Below, in pieces: positions 8,453 to 16,667 of a stretch of 40,220 nucleotides of DNA. The stretch lies in NCBI GenBank assembly GCA_049679965.1, contig JBAUGX010000157.1, positions 1-40,220 of the forward strand, in the 5' to 3' direction. The position numbers and the translations under genes are program-made. Below the pieces are notes generated by a model. The model searched no databases and was not told the origin of the DNA. It was given only the letters and a program-made list of their open reading frames with translations. Within the stretch, counting starts at the first letter, position 1, and every line of letters begins with the position of its first letter. Origin of the DNA: 2-12-FULL-65-11 sp049679965 (GTDB taxonomy: Bacteria; Acidobacteriota; Vicinamibacteria; Vicinamibacterales; CAVVIG01).

Positions 8453-8460
8453 GAGACGCC

Positions 8461-9552
8461 ATGCATAGCCGTGACATTTTCGAGGATCTCTTTGTCCTGG
8501 AGATGACCAACAACCACCAGGGCCGCCTCGAGCGCGGCCTGCAGGTGATCCACGACCATTCCCGCATCGTCCGCTTCAACAACGTGCGGGCCGCCATCAA
8601 GCTCCAGTTCCGCGACGTGCAGAACTTTGTCCACAAGGACTTCGTCCAGCGGACCGACATCCGGTACATCCGCCGGATCTTCGAGACCGAGCTCAGCAAG
8701 GATCAGTACGCGGAGCTCGTCGAGGCCACCAGGCGGAGCGGCTGTATCCCGATGGCGACGCCGTTTGACGAACGGTCGGTCGACTGGTGCGTCGAGTTCG
8801 ACATGCCCATCATCAAGGTGGCAAGCGCCGACTGCAACGACTGGCTGCTCCTCGAGCGCGTCGCCAAGACTCGCAAGCCGGTCATCGTATCGACCGGAGG
8901 CGTGTCGCTGAAGGACCTCGACGACATCGTCACGTTCTTCCATTCCAGGAACATCCCGCTCGCGCTCAACCATTGCGTGGCGGCTTATCCGACCGAAGAT
9001 CATGAAATGGAGCTCGACCAAATCGATTTCCTGATGGACCGGTACCCCGCTCACGTGATCGGGCTGTCCACCCACGAGTACCACGACCTGGCGCCCACGA
9101 TGCACATCGCCAGGGGAAAGGGCGTGCGGCTGTTCGAGCGCCACATCGACGTCAACTCCGAGGGATTCACGATGGCGTCCTACTCGTCCGGGCCGGAGGA
9201 GATCGACCGCTGGTTCAAGGCGTACAAGAAGGCCGTCGAGCTGTGCGGCACGAGCGAGTCGCGGCGGCGGCTGCCGGTGCCAAACGAGGTCGCCTATCTC
9301 GATTCGTACGTTCGCGGCGTGTACGCCAAGCGGACGCTCGAGCCAGGAGAGATGATGACCGAAGACGACATCTACCTCGCCATTCCGCTGCAGAAGGGCC
9401 AGCTGTCCACGCGAGAGTTGATGCTCGGCCGTTACGGGCACCGACTGACCAGGCGCTGCGAGAAGGACCGCCCGGTGACCATCGACATGGTCGATACGCC
9501 GTACGCGGAGAACCAGGAACTGCGGCAGTACATCTTTGGCCGGGGCCTTTGA
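8461..9552 (+). CDS. NeuB-family PEP-condensing enzyme with SAF domain
   Basis: A 363-residue NeuB/N-acetylneuraminate synthase-family protein. It has a TIM-barrel with LEMTNNHQG (Glu14, Asn18, His19), AIKLQF (Lys47), IIKVASADCND (Lys119), NHCVAAYPT (His171), GLSTHEYHD (His205) and FERHID (His228), all matching metal, PEP or sugar contacts of NeuB. A C-terminal SAF/antifreeze-like domain follows (about 285-363). The family joins PEP to an aldose to give a 2-keto-3-deoxy acid. No epimerase (NeuC) and no CMP-sugar synthetase (NeuA) is present in the window, so an ordinary sialic or legionaminic acid pathway is not supported. Instead an SDR and a dehydroquinate-synthase-like cyclase follow. Substrate unknown. 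The ATG is preceded by GAGAGACGCC. Confidence 0.85.
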   Translation: MHSRDIFEDLFVLEMTNNHQGRLERGLQVIHDHSRIVRFNNVRAAIKLQFRDVQNFVHKDFVQRTDIRYIRRIFETELSKDQYAELVEATRRSGCIPMATPFDERSVDWCVEFDMPIIKVASADCNDWLLLERVAKTRKPVIVSTGGVSLKDLDDIVTFFHSRNIPLALNHCVAAYPTEDHEMELDQIDFLMDRYPAHVIGLSTHEYHDLAPTMHIARGKGVRLFERHIDVNSEGFTMASYSSGPEEIDRWFKAYKKAVELCGTSESRRRLPVPNEVAYLDSYVRGVYAKRTLEPGEMMTEDDIYLAIPLQKGQLSTRELMLGRYGHRLTRRCEKDRPVTIDMVDTPYAENQELRQYIFGRGL

Positions 9553-9570
9553 CGGGGACGGGACCACGGT

Positions 9571-10245
9571 ATGAGTGAGAAGCAGCGCATCGCTCTCGTC
9601 ACCGGTGCCAGCCGAGGCATCGGCCGGGCCATCGCGGACGAGCTCGCCGGGCAGGGCCATGCCGTCTTGCGCCCATCGCGCCAAGAGCTCGACCTGCGCG
9701 ATCCGGTGAGCATCCACGCGTACTGCTCGAAGCTGACAGACGATGTCGACATCCTGGTCAACAACGCGGGCATCAATCCCCTGCTCCACATCTCGGACCT
9801 GAAGGCCGAGACCATCCACGAGGTGCTCCAGGTCAACCTGGTGTCGGCGATGCTGCTGACCAGCCGTCTGGCGCCGCCCATGGCCGACCGCGGGTGGGGC
9901 CGCATCGTCAGCGTCAGCTCGATCTGGAGCGTTCGCGGTCGGGAGAAACGGGCGATGTACGCCGCCAGCAAGGCCGGCCTGGATGCATTCACCCGCGTCG
10001 CAGCCGTCGAGTTCGGCCCTCGCGGGGTGCTGACCAATGCGGTCGCACCGGGGTTCATCGACACCGAGCTCACCCGCGCCAATCTCTCGCCGGACGAACT
10101 GGCGGCGGTCGGACGCGCGATTCCCGTCGGGGCGCTTGGATCGGTCGAGAGCATTGCGAGGGTCGTCGGGTTTCTCGCGTCTGCGGCCAACGGGTACGTG
10201 AACGGCCACGTCATGGTCGCTGACGGAGGTTTCACGTGCTGGTGA
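9571..10245 (+). CDS. Short-chain dehydrogenase/reductase (FabG-like)
   Basis: Classical SDR of 224 residues: TGASRGIG cofactor motif near residue 11, NNAGI, active-site Ser in SVSS and the pair Tyr-x3-Lys in YAASK, ending HVMVADGGF as in FabG-like reductases. It would oxidise or reduce an alcohol/ketone with NAD(P). It sits between the NeuB-like and the dehydroquinate-synthase-like genes, and its last ten bases overlap the start of the cyclase, so it probably works on the product of one of them. A fatty-acid role is unlikely in this context. Substrate not predictable. Confidence 0.85.
   Translation: MSEKQRIALVTGASRGIGRAIADELAGQGHAVLRPSRQELDLRDPVSIHAYCSKLTDDVDILVNNAGINPLLHISDLKAETIHEVLQVNLVSAMLLTSRLAPPMADRGWGRIVSVSSIWSVRGREKRAMYAASKAGLDAFTRVAAVEFGPRGVLTNAVAPGFIDTELTRANLSPDELAAVGRAIPVGALGSVESIARVVGFLASAANGYVNGHVMVADGGFTCW
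10225..10230 (+). promoter_or_regulatory. Strong ribosome binding site that selects GTG 10236
   Basis: GGAGGT inside the end of the SDR gene lies five bases before GTG 10236 but fourteen before the alternative ATG 10245. The spacing favours GTG as the start of the cyclase, giving a ten-base overlap of the two genes. Confidence 0.65.
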
Positions 10246-11294
10246 TGCGGGTGCCCTCGGCACGTGGGGACTACCGGGTCGAGTTGACGCGACGCGGCCC
10301 GTTAGGTCGCCTCGACGCGGACGGCCCCCGCATCTTCCTGATCGACCGCGAGGTTTGGAGGCTGCATGGCCGCGGCGCGCTCAAACGGCTCACAGCCGAA
10401 AGGCGGCTCGTGCTGCCTGCGACCGAGCATCTGAAGACGCTCGCCGGCGTTGGGCGCATGGCGGCCGCTGTCCTCGGCATGAACCTGACCAGGAGAACGC
10501 GAATCGTGGCTATCGGCGGCGGAACCCTGCAGGACGCCGCCGGCTTTCTGGCGTCGATCGTTCACCGCGGTCTCTCCTGGGACTTCGTGCCCACGACGCT
10601 CCTCGCCCAGGCGGATTCCTGCATCGGCGGCAAGACGTCGATCAACCATCACGGATTCAAGAACGTCCTTGGCACGTTTCACCCGCCCCGGAAGATCGTC
10701 CTCTGGCCGGGGTTCTTGACCACGCTCGCCGGCGACGACTTTCTGAGTGGCGTAGGAGAGGTGGCCAAACTGCATTTACTGGCCGGCGCCCAGGCGCGGC
10801 GGCTCTGGGAGCGATCGCGCCTCGAGGTGCTCGCTCGCGACGCCGCGGCCACCGAAAAACTGACGTGGTCGTCGTTGGCGATCAAGCGGCGCTATCTGGT
10901 CCAGGATGAGTTCGACGCCGGCGTCCGGCAGTACCTGAATTTCGGCCACTGCTTCGGGCATGCCATCGAAGCCGCGACTGCGTTCCGCGTGCCCCACGGC
11001 CAGGCCGTCACGCTCGGCATGGAACTGGCCGGCTACCTGGGCGTCGCACGCGGCCTGATGCGGGAGGAGATACGCCAGCGGGTCTTCGAACGGTATCTCG
11101 CCGGCGTGCGGACGACGCGTGTCAGGCTGACTCCGGCGCTGGTCACACACGTCATCAAGGCGATGGGTCGGGACAAGAAACGCATTGGGAAGGGCTTGGC
11201 CGTGATCGTGCTCGACAACGCGCTCGATCCGATTAAGCTGACCGACGTCACCGAACGGGAAGCTCGCGCGGCGTTCGCACGCTGGAGACAATGA
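10236..11294 (+). CDS. 3-dehydroquinate-synthase-like sugar phosphate cyclase
   Basis: A 352-residue member of the AroB superfamily. It carries IGGGTLQD (93-100) for NAD, PTTLLAQADSCIGGKTSIN (119-137), KNVLGTFHPP (142-151), GEVAK (174-178, metal Glu and active-site Lys), DEFDAGVR (224-231) and the metal motif NFGHCFGHAIE (235-245) with a further His254. These residues match dehydroquinate synthase more than a degenerate relative. Housekeeping AroB would normally lie with aroK, not inside a glycan operon, so a specialised cyclase is inferred: it could make a carbocycle from a 2-keto-3-deoxy or heptulose phosphate, or 2-deoxy-scyllo-inosose from glucose 6-phosphate. Its ATGA overlap with the ThDP gene shows tight coupling. 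Confidence 0.85.
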   Translation: MLVMRVPSARGDYRVELTRRGPLGRLDADGPRIFLIDREVWRLHGRGALKRLTAERRLVLPATEHLKTLAGVGRMAAAVLGMNLTRRTRIVAIGGGTLQDAAGFLASIVHRGLSWDFVPTTLLAQADSCIGGKTSINHHGFKNVLGTFHPPRKIVLWPGFLTTLAGDDFLSGVGEVAKLHLLAGAQARRLWERSRLEVLARDAAATEKLTWSSLAIKRRYLVQDEFDAGVRQYLNFGHCFGHAIEAATAFRVPHGQAVTLGMELAGYLGVARGLMREEIRQRVFERYLAGVRTTRVRLTPALVTHVIKAMGRDKKRIGKGLAVIVLDNALDPIKLTDVTEREARAAFARWRQ

Positions 11295-13105
11295 GAACCG
11301 CTGACTACATCGCCGATCGTCTGGTCCAGCTCGGCGCCCGGGACGTGTTCATGGTGACCGGCGGCGGCGCGATGCACCTCAACGATGCCTTCGGCCATCG
11401 CGGCGACCTTCGGGTCACCTGCTGCCACCACGAGCAGGCCTGCGCCTTCGCCGCCGAAGCGTACGCGCGCGTGGCGGGCATTCCCGCCATCGTGAACGTC
11501 ACGACCGGCCCCGGTGGTGTCAACGCCCTCAACGGCGTCTTCGCCGCCTGGACCGACTCGATTCCGATGATCGTCGTGTCGGGCCAGGTGCGGCGCGAGA
11601 CGCTCGTGCGCACGTATCCGTGGCTCGGCCTGCGCCAGCTGGGCGATCAAGAGCTGGACATCGTCGCGCTGGCGCGCCACATCACCAAGTACGCCGAGAT
11701 GGTCGAGCACCCGAGCCGCGTCAGAGCCATCGTCGAGCGCGCGTGGCGGCTCGCCGTCACCGGCCGCCCCGGTCCCACATGGGTGGATGTGCCGATCGAT
11801 GTCCAGGGGAGCCAGATCGACCCGGACGGACAGGCGCCCGACTGGCAGGGCGTGGCCGGGTCGGCCCTGGCGCCACCGCAACTCGCCGACGCCTGCCGGC
11901 ACCTGGTCGATCGCCTCCGACAGGCGAAGCGTCCGGTGCTGGTCGTTGGCAGCGGCGTGCGGTACGCAGGCGCCCTCGAGCTGTGTGAACAGGTCATGGG
12001 CCGGCTCCGGATTCCGGTCGTCACCGGCTGGACCGCCGTCGACCTGCTGCCGTCGGACCACGAGCTGCTCTGCGGCCGCCCCGGCGATCTCGGGACGAGG
12101 GCCGGCAACTTCACCATTCAGAACGCCGATCTGCTCCTCGTCGTGGGCACGCGGCTCAGCATCCGCATGACCGGCTACAACTGGCCCGCGTTTGCCCCTC
12201 GCGCATGGAAGGCCCAGGTCGACGCCGACCCGGCCGAGCTTCGCAAGCCTTCGGTGCGAATCGACTTGCCGATTGAAGCCGACGCGAAGGCGTTCCTCGA
12301 GATGTTCGCTTCGGTGTTGGACGAGTCGGCGTTCGACGGCGCTCGCTACGCCGGGTGGCTGGCGTGGTGCAAGGAGCGCGGGCGCCGGTATCCCGTTGTG
12401 CAACCGAAGCATCGCGAGAGCCGCGACACGACGGTCAACCCGTATCATTTCATCGAGATGTTGTTCGACGTCATGCCGGCCGACGCCATCGTCGCCTGCG
12501 GCGACGGAACGGCCAACGTCGCGACGTTCCAGGCCGCCTGCGTCAAGCGTGGTCACCGCGTGTTCTGCAACACGGGCGACGCGTCGATGGGCTACGACCT
12601 GCCCGCCGCGATCGGCGCGGCCGTGGCCGCGCCCGGGAGGACCGTGGTGTGTCTGGCAGGAGATGGATCCATCCAGTTCAACATCCAGGAATTGGAGACC
12701 GTTCGCCGCCTCGGCCTTCCCATCAAGATCTTCGTCCTCAACAACAACGGCTATCTGTCGATCCGGCAGTCGCAACGAAACTTTTTTGGCCGCCTGATCG
12801 GCGCGGACCAGTCGAGCGGCATCACGTTCCCGGACACGCTCGCCGTGGCGGCGGCGTACGGACTGCCGGCCGTCTCGGCGACCGCCGCGGCCGCCCGCGA
12901 CACGCTGCGGGAGGTGTTTCAGCGCGACGGTCCGGTGGTCTGCGAGGTCATGCTGGACGCTGAACAACCCTTCGAACCCCGGCTGGCGGCCCGTCGGCTG
13001 GCGAGCGGCGAAATCGTCTCGCCTTCGCTCGAAGACATGTGGCCCCATCTCGACCCAGCGGAGCTGGCTGCAAACATGCCAGACTGGGACGCGCAGCCCC
13101 AGTAG
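11291..13105 (+). CDS. ThDP-dependent acetolactate-synthase-like enzyme (YerE-like candidate)
   Basis: A 604-residue three-domain thiamine diphosphate enzyme. Domain 1 has TGGGAMHLNDAFGH and the activating glutamate Glu48 in HHEQACAFAAEAYAR. The middle domain runs through GTRAGNFTIQNADLLLVVG. Domain 3 has the Mg/ThDP motif GDG (457-459) ending at LNNNGY (around 483-488). Such enzymes decarboxylate a 2-keto acid and ligate the two-carbon unit. In Yersinia O:VI the ThDP flavoenzyme YerE adds an acetyl unit to CDP-3,6-dideoxy-4-ketoglucose to make a branched sugar, and all needed partners (RfbF, G, H, reductase) are upstream. Alternatively it acts on the carbocycle made by its overlapping neighbour, as IolD does on an inositol ketone. 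A branched-chain amino acid role is unlikely: no regulatory subunit follows. Confidence 0.82.
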   Translation: MRTADYIADRLVQLGARDVFMVTGGGAMHLNDAFGHRGDLRVTCCHHEQACAFAAEAYARVAGIPAIVNVTTGPGGVNALNGVFAAWTDSIPMIVVSGQVRRETLVRTYPWLGLRQLGDQELDIVALARHITKYAEMVEHPSRVRAIVERAWRLAVTGRPGPTWVDVPIDVQGSQIDPDGQAPDWQGVAGSALAPPQLADACRHLVDRLRQAKRPVLVVGSGVRYAGALELCEQVMGRLRIPVVTGWTAVDLLPSDHELLCGRPGDLGTRAGNFTIQNADLLLVVGTRLSIRMTGYNWPAFAPRAWKAQVDADPAELRKPSVRIDLPIEADAKAFLEMFASVLDESAFDGARYAGWLAWCKERGRRYPVVQPKHRESRDTTVNPYHFIEMLFDVMPADAIVACGDGTANVATFQAACVKRGHRVFCNTGDASMGYDLPAAIGAAVAAPGRTVVCLAGDGSIQFNIQELETVRRLGLPIKIFVLNNNGYLSIRQSQRNFFGRLIGADQSSGITFPDTLAVAAAYGLPAVSATAAAARDTLREVFQRDGPVVCEVMLDAEQPFEPRLAARRLASGEIVSPSLEDMWPHLDPAELAANMPDWDAQPQ

Positions 13106-13110
13106 CACGC

Positions 13111-14073
13111 ATGGTTCCACGCCGCCACGTCAGCGTCCTCACGCCCTGCTACAACGAGGCGGGCAACGTCGAAGCGCTGTACGAGCGCATCAAAGCCGTC
13201 TTCGAGCGTCTCGATGGGTACACCTACGAGCACGTCTACATCGACAATGCCTCGACCGATGAGACCGTGCCGATCCTTCGGACACTCGCGGCCCGCGACA
13301 AGCGCGTGAAGGTCATCGTCAACACACGGAACTTCGGCCACATCCGCTCGCCGTACCACGGGATCCTGCAGTGTCATGGCGACGCCGTCATAAGTATGGC
13401 GTCAGACCTCCAGGATCCGCCTGAGCTCATCCCGGATTTCCTCAGGAAGTGGGAAGAGGGGTACCGAGTCGTGCTCGGCGTGAAAACCGCCAGCGAAGAG
13501 TCTCGGGTGATGTTCGCGATCCGCAAGCTGTACTACGGACTCATCGACCGGCTCTCGGAAGTCCGGCAAGTGAGAAACAACACCGGATTCGGGCTCTACG
13601 ATCAGTCTTTTCTTACGGTTCTCCGCCAGCTGAACGATCCCTATCCCTACTTCCGCGGCATCGTCGCCGAGCTCGGCTTCCGGTATGCCACGATCCCCTA
13701 CCTTCAGCCAAGGCGTGCCAGAGGGGTCACGAAGAATAATTTCTACACCCTCTACGACATGGGCATCCAGGGGATCATGAACCATTCGAAGATCCCGCTT
13801 CGAGTGGCCGGAATGCTCGGCTTCTCCAGCGCGCTGCTGAGTCTGCTGGCGGCGATGGTGTATTTAGCCCTGAAACTTCTGTTCTGGTACAACCTGCCCA
13901 TGGGGTTTGCGCCGCTCATCATCGGTCTGTTCTTCGTTTCCTCCGTGCAGCTCTTCTTCCTCGGCGTCCTCGGCGAGTACGTCGGATCGATTTACACGCA
14001 GGTGCGGAACCGCCCGCTCGTCGTGGAGCTGGAACGTATCAATTTTGACGACGGCGATGTTCCTGGAGCGTAG
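13111..14073 (+). CDS. DPM1/GtrB-like GT2 glycosyltransferase with two membrane helices
   Basis: A 320-residue family 2 glycosyltransferase: N-terminal VSVLTPCYNEAGNVEALY, DNAST nucleotide-binding site and SDLQDPPE metal/sugar site, then two C-terminal membrane helices (about 235-255 and 265-290). This layout matches GtrB/ArnC/DPM1 enzymes, which load a sugar onto undecaprenyl phosphate on the cytoplasmic face. The ATG comes five bases after the ThDP gene. A GtrA-like flippase gene is 7 kb away at 21120. The sugar transferred could be the product of the upstream pathway; this is inference. Confidence 0.87.
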   Translation: MVPRRHVSVLTPCYNEAGNVEALYERIKAVFERLDGYTYEHVYIDNASTDETVPILRTLAARDKRVKVIVNTRNFGHIRSPYHGILQCHGDAVISMASDLQDPPELIPDFLRKWEEGYRVVLGVKTASEESRVMFAIRKLYYGLIDRLSEVRQVRNNTGFGLYDQSFLTVLRQLNDPYPYFRGIVAELGFRYATIPYLQPRRARGVTKNNFYTLYDMGIQGIMNHSKIPLRVAGMLGFSSALLSLLAAMVYLALKLLFWYNLPMGFAPLIIGLFFVSSVQLFFLGVLGEYVGSIYTQVRNRPLVVELERINFDDGDVPGA

Positions 14074-14962
14074 CTGTCCAGGATGCGGGACGCGATCAAG
14101 AGCCACGCCGGCCGTTCGATCGCGTGTCGTCGCCGAAAGCCAGAGCTTCGAGTCCCTCAAGCCACATTGGCATGGCTTCTTCAAGGAGAAAGTGTTTTTC
14201 TCCTATTGCCGCTGCACGGCCTGCGGCTTGCTGCACTGTCCGCTCTATTTCTCGGCAGCACAGTTGGCGGAGCTGTATCGGCAGATGCCCGACAATACGG
14301 CCGGTGTGCCGGTCGAGGCGCTGCGGAAGACCCAGCGAGGCTACTTCGACATCCTGAAGCGATTCTCGGCGCCCGAGGGCGACTATCTCGAGGTGGGACC
14401 CGATATCGGTCTGTTTACCGAGTATTGTGTGCAGGAAGGCCGCTTCGGCCGCTATCATCTCTTCGAGCCGAACAGGGCCGTGTGGCCGACGCTCTCCGAC
14501 AACCTCAAAGGCAGGAGGCACGACATCTACGACCAGATGTTCGACTTCGACGCCGTCCCAGACCAAAGTGTGTCGGTGGCCGTGATGATCCATGTGCTCG
14601 ACCATGTGATCGACCCAGTCCAGACGCTTCGCGTACTGAGGCGAACGCTCAAGGAGAAAGCTGTCTTGATGCTGGTGACGCATGACGAATCGTCGCTCTT
14701 GGCGAGGCTCATGGGAACCAGATGGCCGCCCTATTGCCTCCAGCACCCTGAGTTGTTTCGCCAGGCGTCCATTTCGGCGCTCCTCAAGCGGGCCGGCTTC
14801 AGCGTCCTGCGCGTCGACAAGACCTATAACCATTTCCCACTGACGTACCTGATGAAGCATCTGTGCTGGATGCTCGGCGCCCGGCTTGATATCAGGGGAA
14901 CGGCGGGTCCGCAGCTCCCGATCAAGCTGGGCAACATCCTGACGGTGGCGACTCCGTTATGA
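14057..14962 (+). CDS. SAM-dependent methyltransferase with N-terminal zinc-binding motif
   Basis: A 301-residue class I methyltransferase. The N-terminus has Cys7-x2-Cys10 and Cys53-x2-Cys56 (with Cys51 nearby), resembling the zinc-binding module of sugar C-methyltransferases. Motif I is YLEVGPDIGLFTEY; the second glycine usually present is replaced by proline-aspartate, which is unusual but compatible with binding. VAVMIHVLDHVIDPVQTL is a typical motif after the SAM site. The start ATG 14057 overlaps the glycosyltransferase end by 17 bases. It probably methylates a sugar of the glycan made by this operon, on C or O. Confidence 0.8.
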   Translation: MFLERSCPGCGTRSRATPAVRSRVVAESQSFESLKPHWHGFFKEKVFFSYCRCTACGLLHCPLYFSAAQLAELYRQMPDNTAGVPVEALRKTQRGYFDILKRFSAPEGDYLEVGPDIGLFTEYCVQEGRFGRYHLFEPNRAVWPTLSDNLKGRRHDIYDQMFDFDAVPDQSVSVAVMIHVLDHVIDPVQTLRVLRRTLKEKAVLMLVTHDESSLLARLMGTRWPPYCLQHPELFRQASISALLKRAGFSVLRVDKTYNHFPLTYLMKHLCWMLGARLDIRGTAGPQLPIKLGNILTVATPL

Positions 14963-15879
14963 AGAAGTACTCGAAGGACCAGATCGCGGCCAGGCTCCGC
15001 TCGGAAGGCGGCCTCGTATTCTCCGAGTTCACGCTGGTACACGAGGGCGACTACGACGTCTCCGATGCCGACTGGAACTACAAGGATGTCCCGCACCTGC
15101 ACCACGTGCATGAGCTAGCCGAGGCGATACCCGTGGTCGTGGGGGACGACATGATCGCCACCATCAATCTCCAGAAGGCGCTCGGGCTCTGGTTTCCGCT
15201 GTCGTTGATGAACTTCGAGTCCGGTGAGAACTCTCAGACCTACTACACGACCTGGCTCTTCTACGTCCTGATTATCCAGAGCGTGTACGAGCCGATTGAT
15301 GCGCGCAGGACGCGCGTGAGCACCACGTACTGCGTAGGGTCGCCGCCGCTGCTGCGATGGACGTTTCCGATCATTCGGCGCGTGCTCAGCAAGAACTACG
15401 AGAACCTCATGTCTACTGATATTCCCATGCGGGAGCGCCGGGGCCGGCTTCGCTCCTGGGGCTATCAATTCCATGTGGATGGCGGGAGACACAGCTTCGT
15501 GAAGACGATGGACATCACGAAGCCACATGTCATTCCGCCGGCAACGTCTGCTCCGGCAGGACCGAACCGGCTGGTCATCGACGACGCGCTGCCGAAAGAC
15601 GGTGAATACCTGATCGGACGCGACGACCATCTGGGCCTGCGAGTGGTGCGATCGGGTGGCCAGCTGGCATTGTTTCCACGCATGTGTCCACATGAAGGAG
15701 CGAGTCTGGATGGCCAGCCCTGCAGCAGCGGCAAGATTCGTTGTCCGTGGCACGGACGCATCTTTGAGCCGATTGGCCGTTTCGATCTGTCCCACGCGGG
15801 CGAACAGACCGCCCGCACCCCGCAGTGTACGATCTCGCTCGGCAGCGGCGTGCTCACGGTGGCGCCTGGGCCTGATTAG
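14959..15879 (+). CDS. Protein with C-terminal Rieske [2Fe-2S] domain
   Basis: A 306-residue protein. Residues 1-195 form a domain I do not firmly recognise; its composition (DVPHLHHVHELAEAIPVVVG, then a beta-rich middle and ENLMSTDIPMRERRG) is reminiscent of the SRPBCC fold that forms the catalytic half of Rieske oxygenases. Residues 205-300 are a clear Rieske ferredoxin domain with Cys243-x-His245, sixteen residues, then Cys262-x2-His265. Standard oxygenases have the Rieske domain first; here it is last. The ATGA overlap with the methyltransferase makes it the final gene of the operon. It may hydroxylate or desaturate a pathway intermediate, with the flavoprotein at 4903 as a possible reductase. 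Confidence 0.78.
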   Translation: MKKYSKDQIAARLRSEGGLVFSEFTLVHEGDYDVSDADWNYKDVPHLHHVHELAEAIPVVVGDDMIATINLQKALGLWFPLSLMNFESGENSQTYYTTWLFYVLIIQSVYEPIDARRTRVSTTYCVGSPPLLRWTFPIIRRVLSKNYENLMSTDIPMRERRGRLRSWGYQFHVDGGRHSFVKTMDITKPHVIPPATSAPAGPNRLVIDDALPKDGEYLIGRDDHLGLRVVRSGGQLALFPRMCPHEGASLDGQPCSSGKIRCPWHGRIFEPIGRFDLSHAGEQTARTPQCTISLGSGVLTVAPGPD

Positions 15880-15959
15880 CGGTCCGCAGGTTCCACAACG
15901 GGGTGCGTCACCCTTGCGGGGCCTTCGACCTCCAAGGCAAGCTAATACTAACGCTGCCG

Positions 15960-16488
15960 TTACCTGACCAGGCCGGCCGTCAACTGAAATGCGTTGGAAG
16001 TGAGATCGGCCTTCATGGCACGACGATAGCCGACGCCGATCTTCGTCGCCCACTTCGCGTTCAAGGCGAATCTCATTCCTCCCCCGACACTCCATGTAGT
16101 GTCGTCGGAGGAAGTGGCCGAGCTCGGGATAAATACAGCGCTGCTAACGGCGTCGACCTTCCGTGCGTCAGCAGGTCATAGCGCATGCCGCCCATGACCG
16201 TGTGTTGCCTTTGTCGTACCTCTCGGGTCGTGCAGACGTTAGTCGGTGTTAGACATGCCAGTTCCGAGTCCTCTAGAGCGGGAGGGCCGCGTCGGCGAAC
16301 CAGCCAACCGGAAAGGTCGTTCCGGCAAAGGCCGTTCCGTTGAAGGTTGTTCCGCTGGCGGCGTGGTCAAACTGGTAGCCTCCAGACACCTGCAGGCGAT
16401 CTTGGGCCACCGCAGACGACGGCGCGGCCATTGCGAGGATCAAGGTGAAGGCGGCCGAAGTCAAGACAAGAGCTGAGTCTTTCGCCAT
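15960..16488 (-). pseudogene. Decayed outer-membrane beta-barrel protein
   Basis: Reading leftwards, a good ribosome site (GGGAGG at 16500-16495) precedes ATG 16488 and a clear signal peptide, LTSAAFTLILAMAAPSSAVA. The mature protein begins RLQVSGGYQFDHAASG and then hits a stop at 16273. Further down, in a shifted frame, HTVMGGMRYDLLTHGRSTP (near 16205-16140) is a beta-strand pair typical of such barrels. In yet another frame, DDTTWSVGGGMRFALNAKWA continues to the true-looking end FQLTAGLVR and stop TAA at 15962-15960. At least two frameshifts or small deletions separate three recognisable pieces of one small barrel of roughly 170-190 residues. The whole 15880-16667 interval holds no intact gene. 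Confidence 0.8.
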
Positions 16489-16667
16489 GCGATACCTCCC
16501 TGACGTACGGATACGAGCGCTGGGACGGTGACATTTGCGTCTTGCCGTGGGCTTGGTGCTCGCGCTGAGGCGCGCGGTTCGGCGACACGTTACCACAGAC
16601 GATCAACCCCATCGGCTCCGGCGCGAGGCGCCAATGACGGGGGTCTCCGCGGCCCGCTCGGGAACCG

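Noticed and set aside
8461..9552. Sialic, legionaminic or pseudaminic acid synthesis
   Set aside because: Only the condensing enzyme is present; no CMP-sugar synthetase, UDP-sugar epimerase or aminotransferase of those pathways is found within the window.
8338..10263. Minus-strand open frame of 641 codons over the NeuB-like and SDR genes
   Set aside because: The plus strand holds intact active-site motifs in two well-spaced genes; this frame has no domain sense.
10236..11294. Housekeeping AroB of the shikimate pathway
   Set aside because: It lies inside a glycan operon, overlaps an SDR and a ThDP gene, and has no aroK or other shikimate gene nearby. It cannot be fully excluded without the rest of the genome.
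11033..13120. Minus-strand open frame of 695 codons over the cyclase and ThDP genes
   Set aside because: It is a high-GC shadow frame: the plus strand carries complete catalytic motifs, while this one has low-complexity His/Arg/Asp-rich sequence.
15901..15913. Possible terminator after the Rieske gene
   Set aside because: GGGTG-CGT-CACCC forms a five-pair stem but is followed by TTGCGGGG with no run of T, so a rho-independent terminator is not supported.
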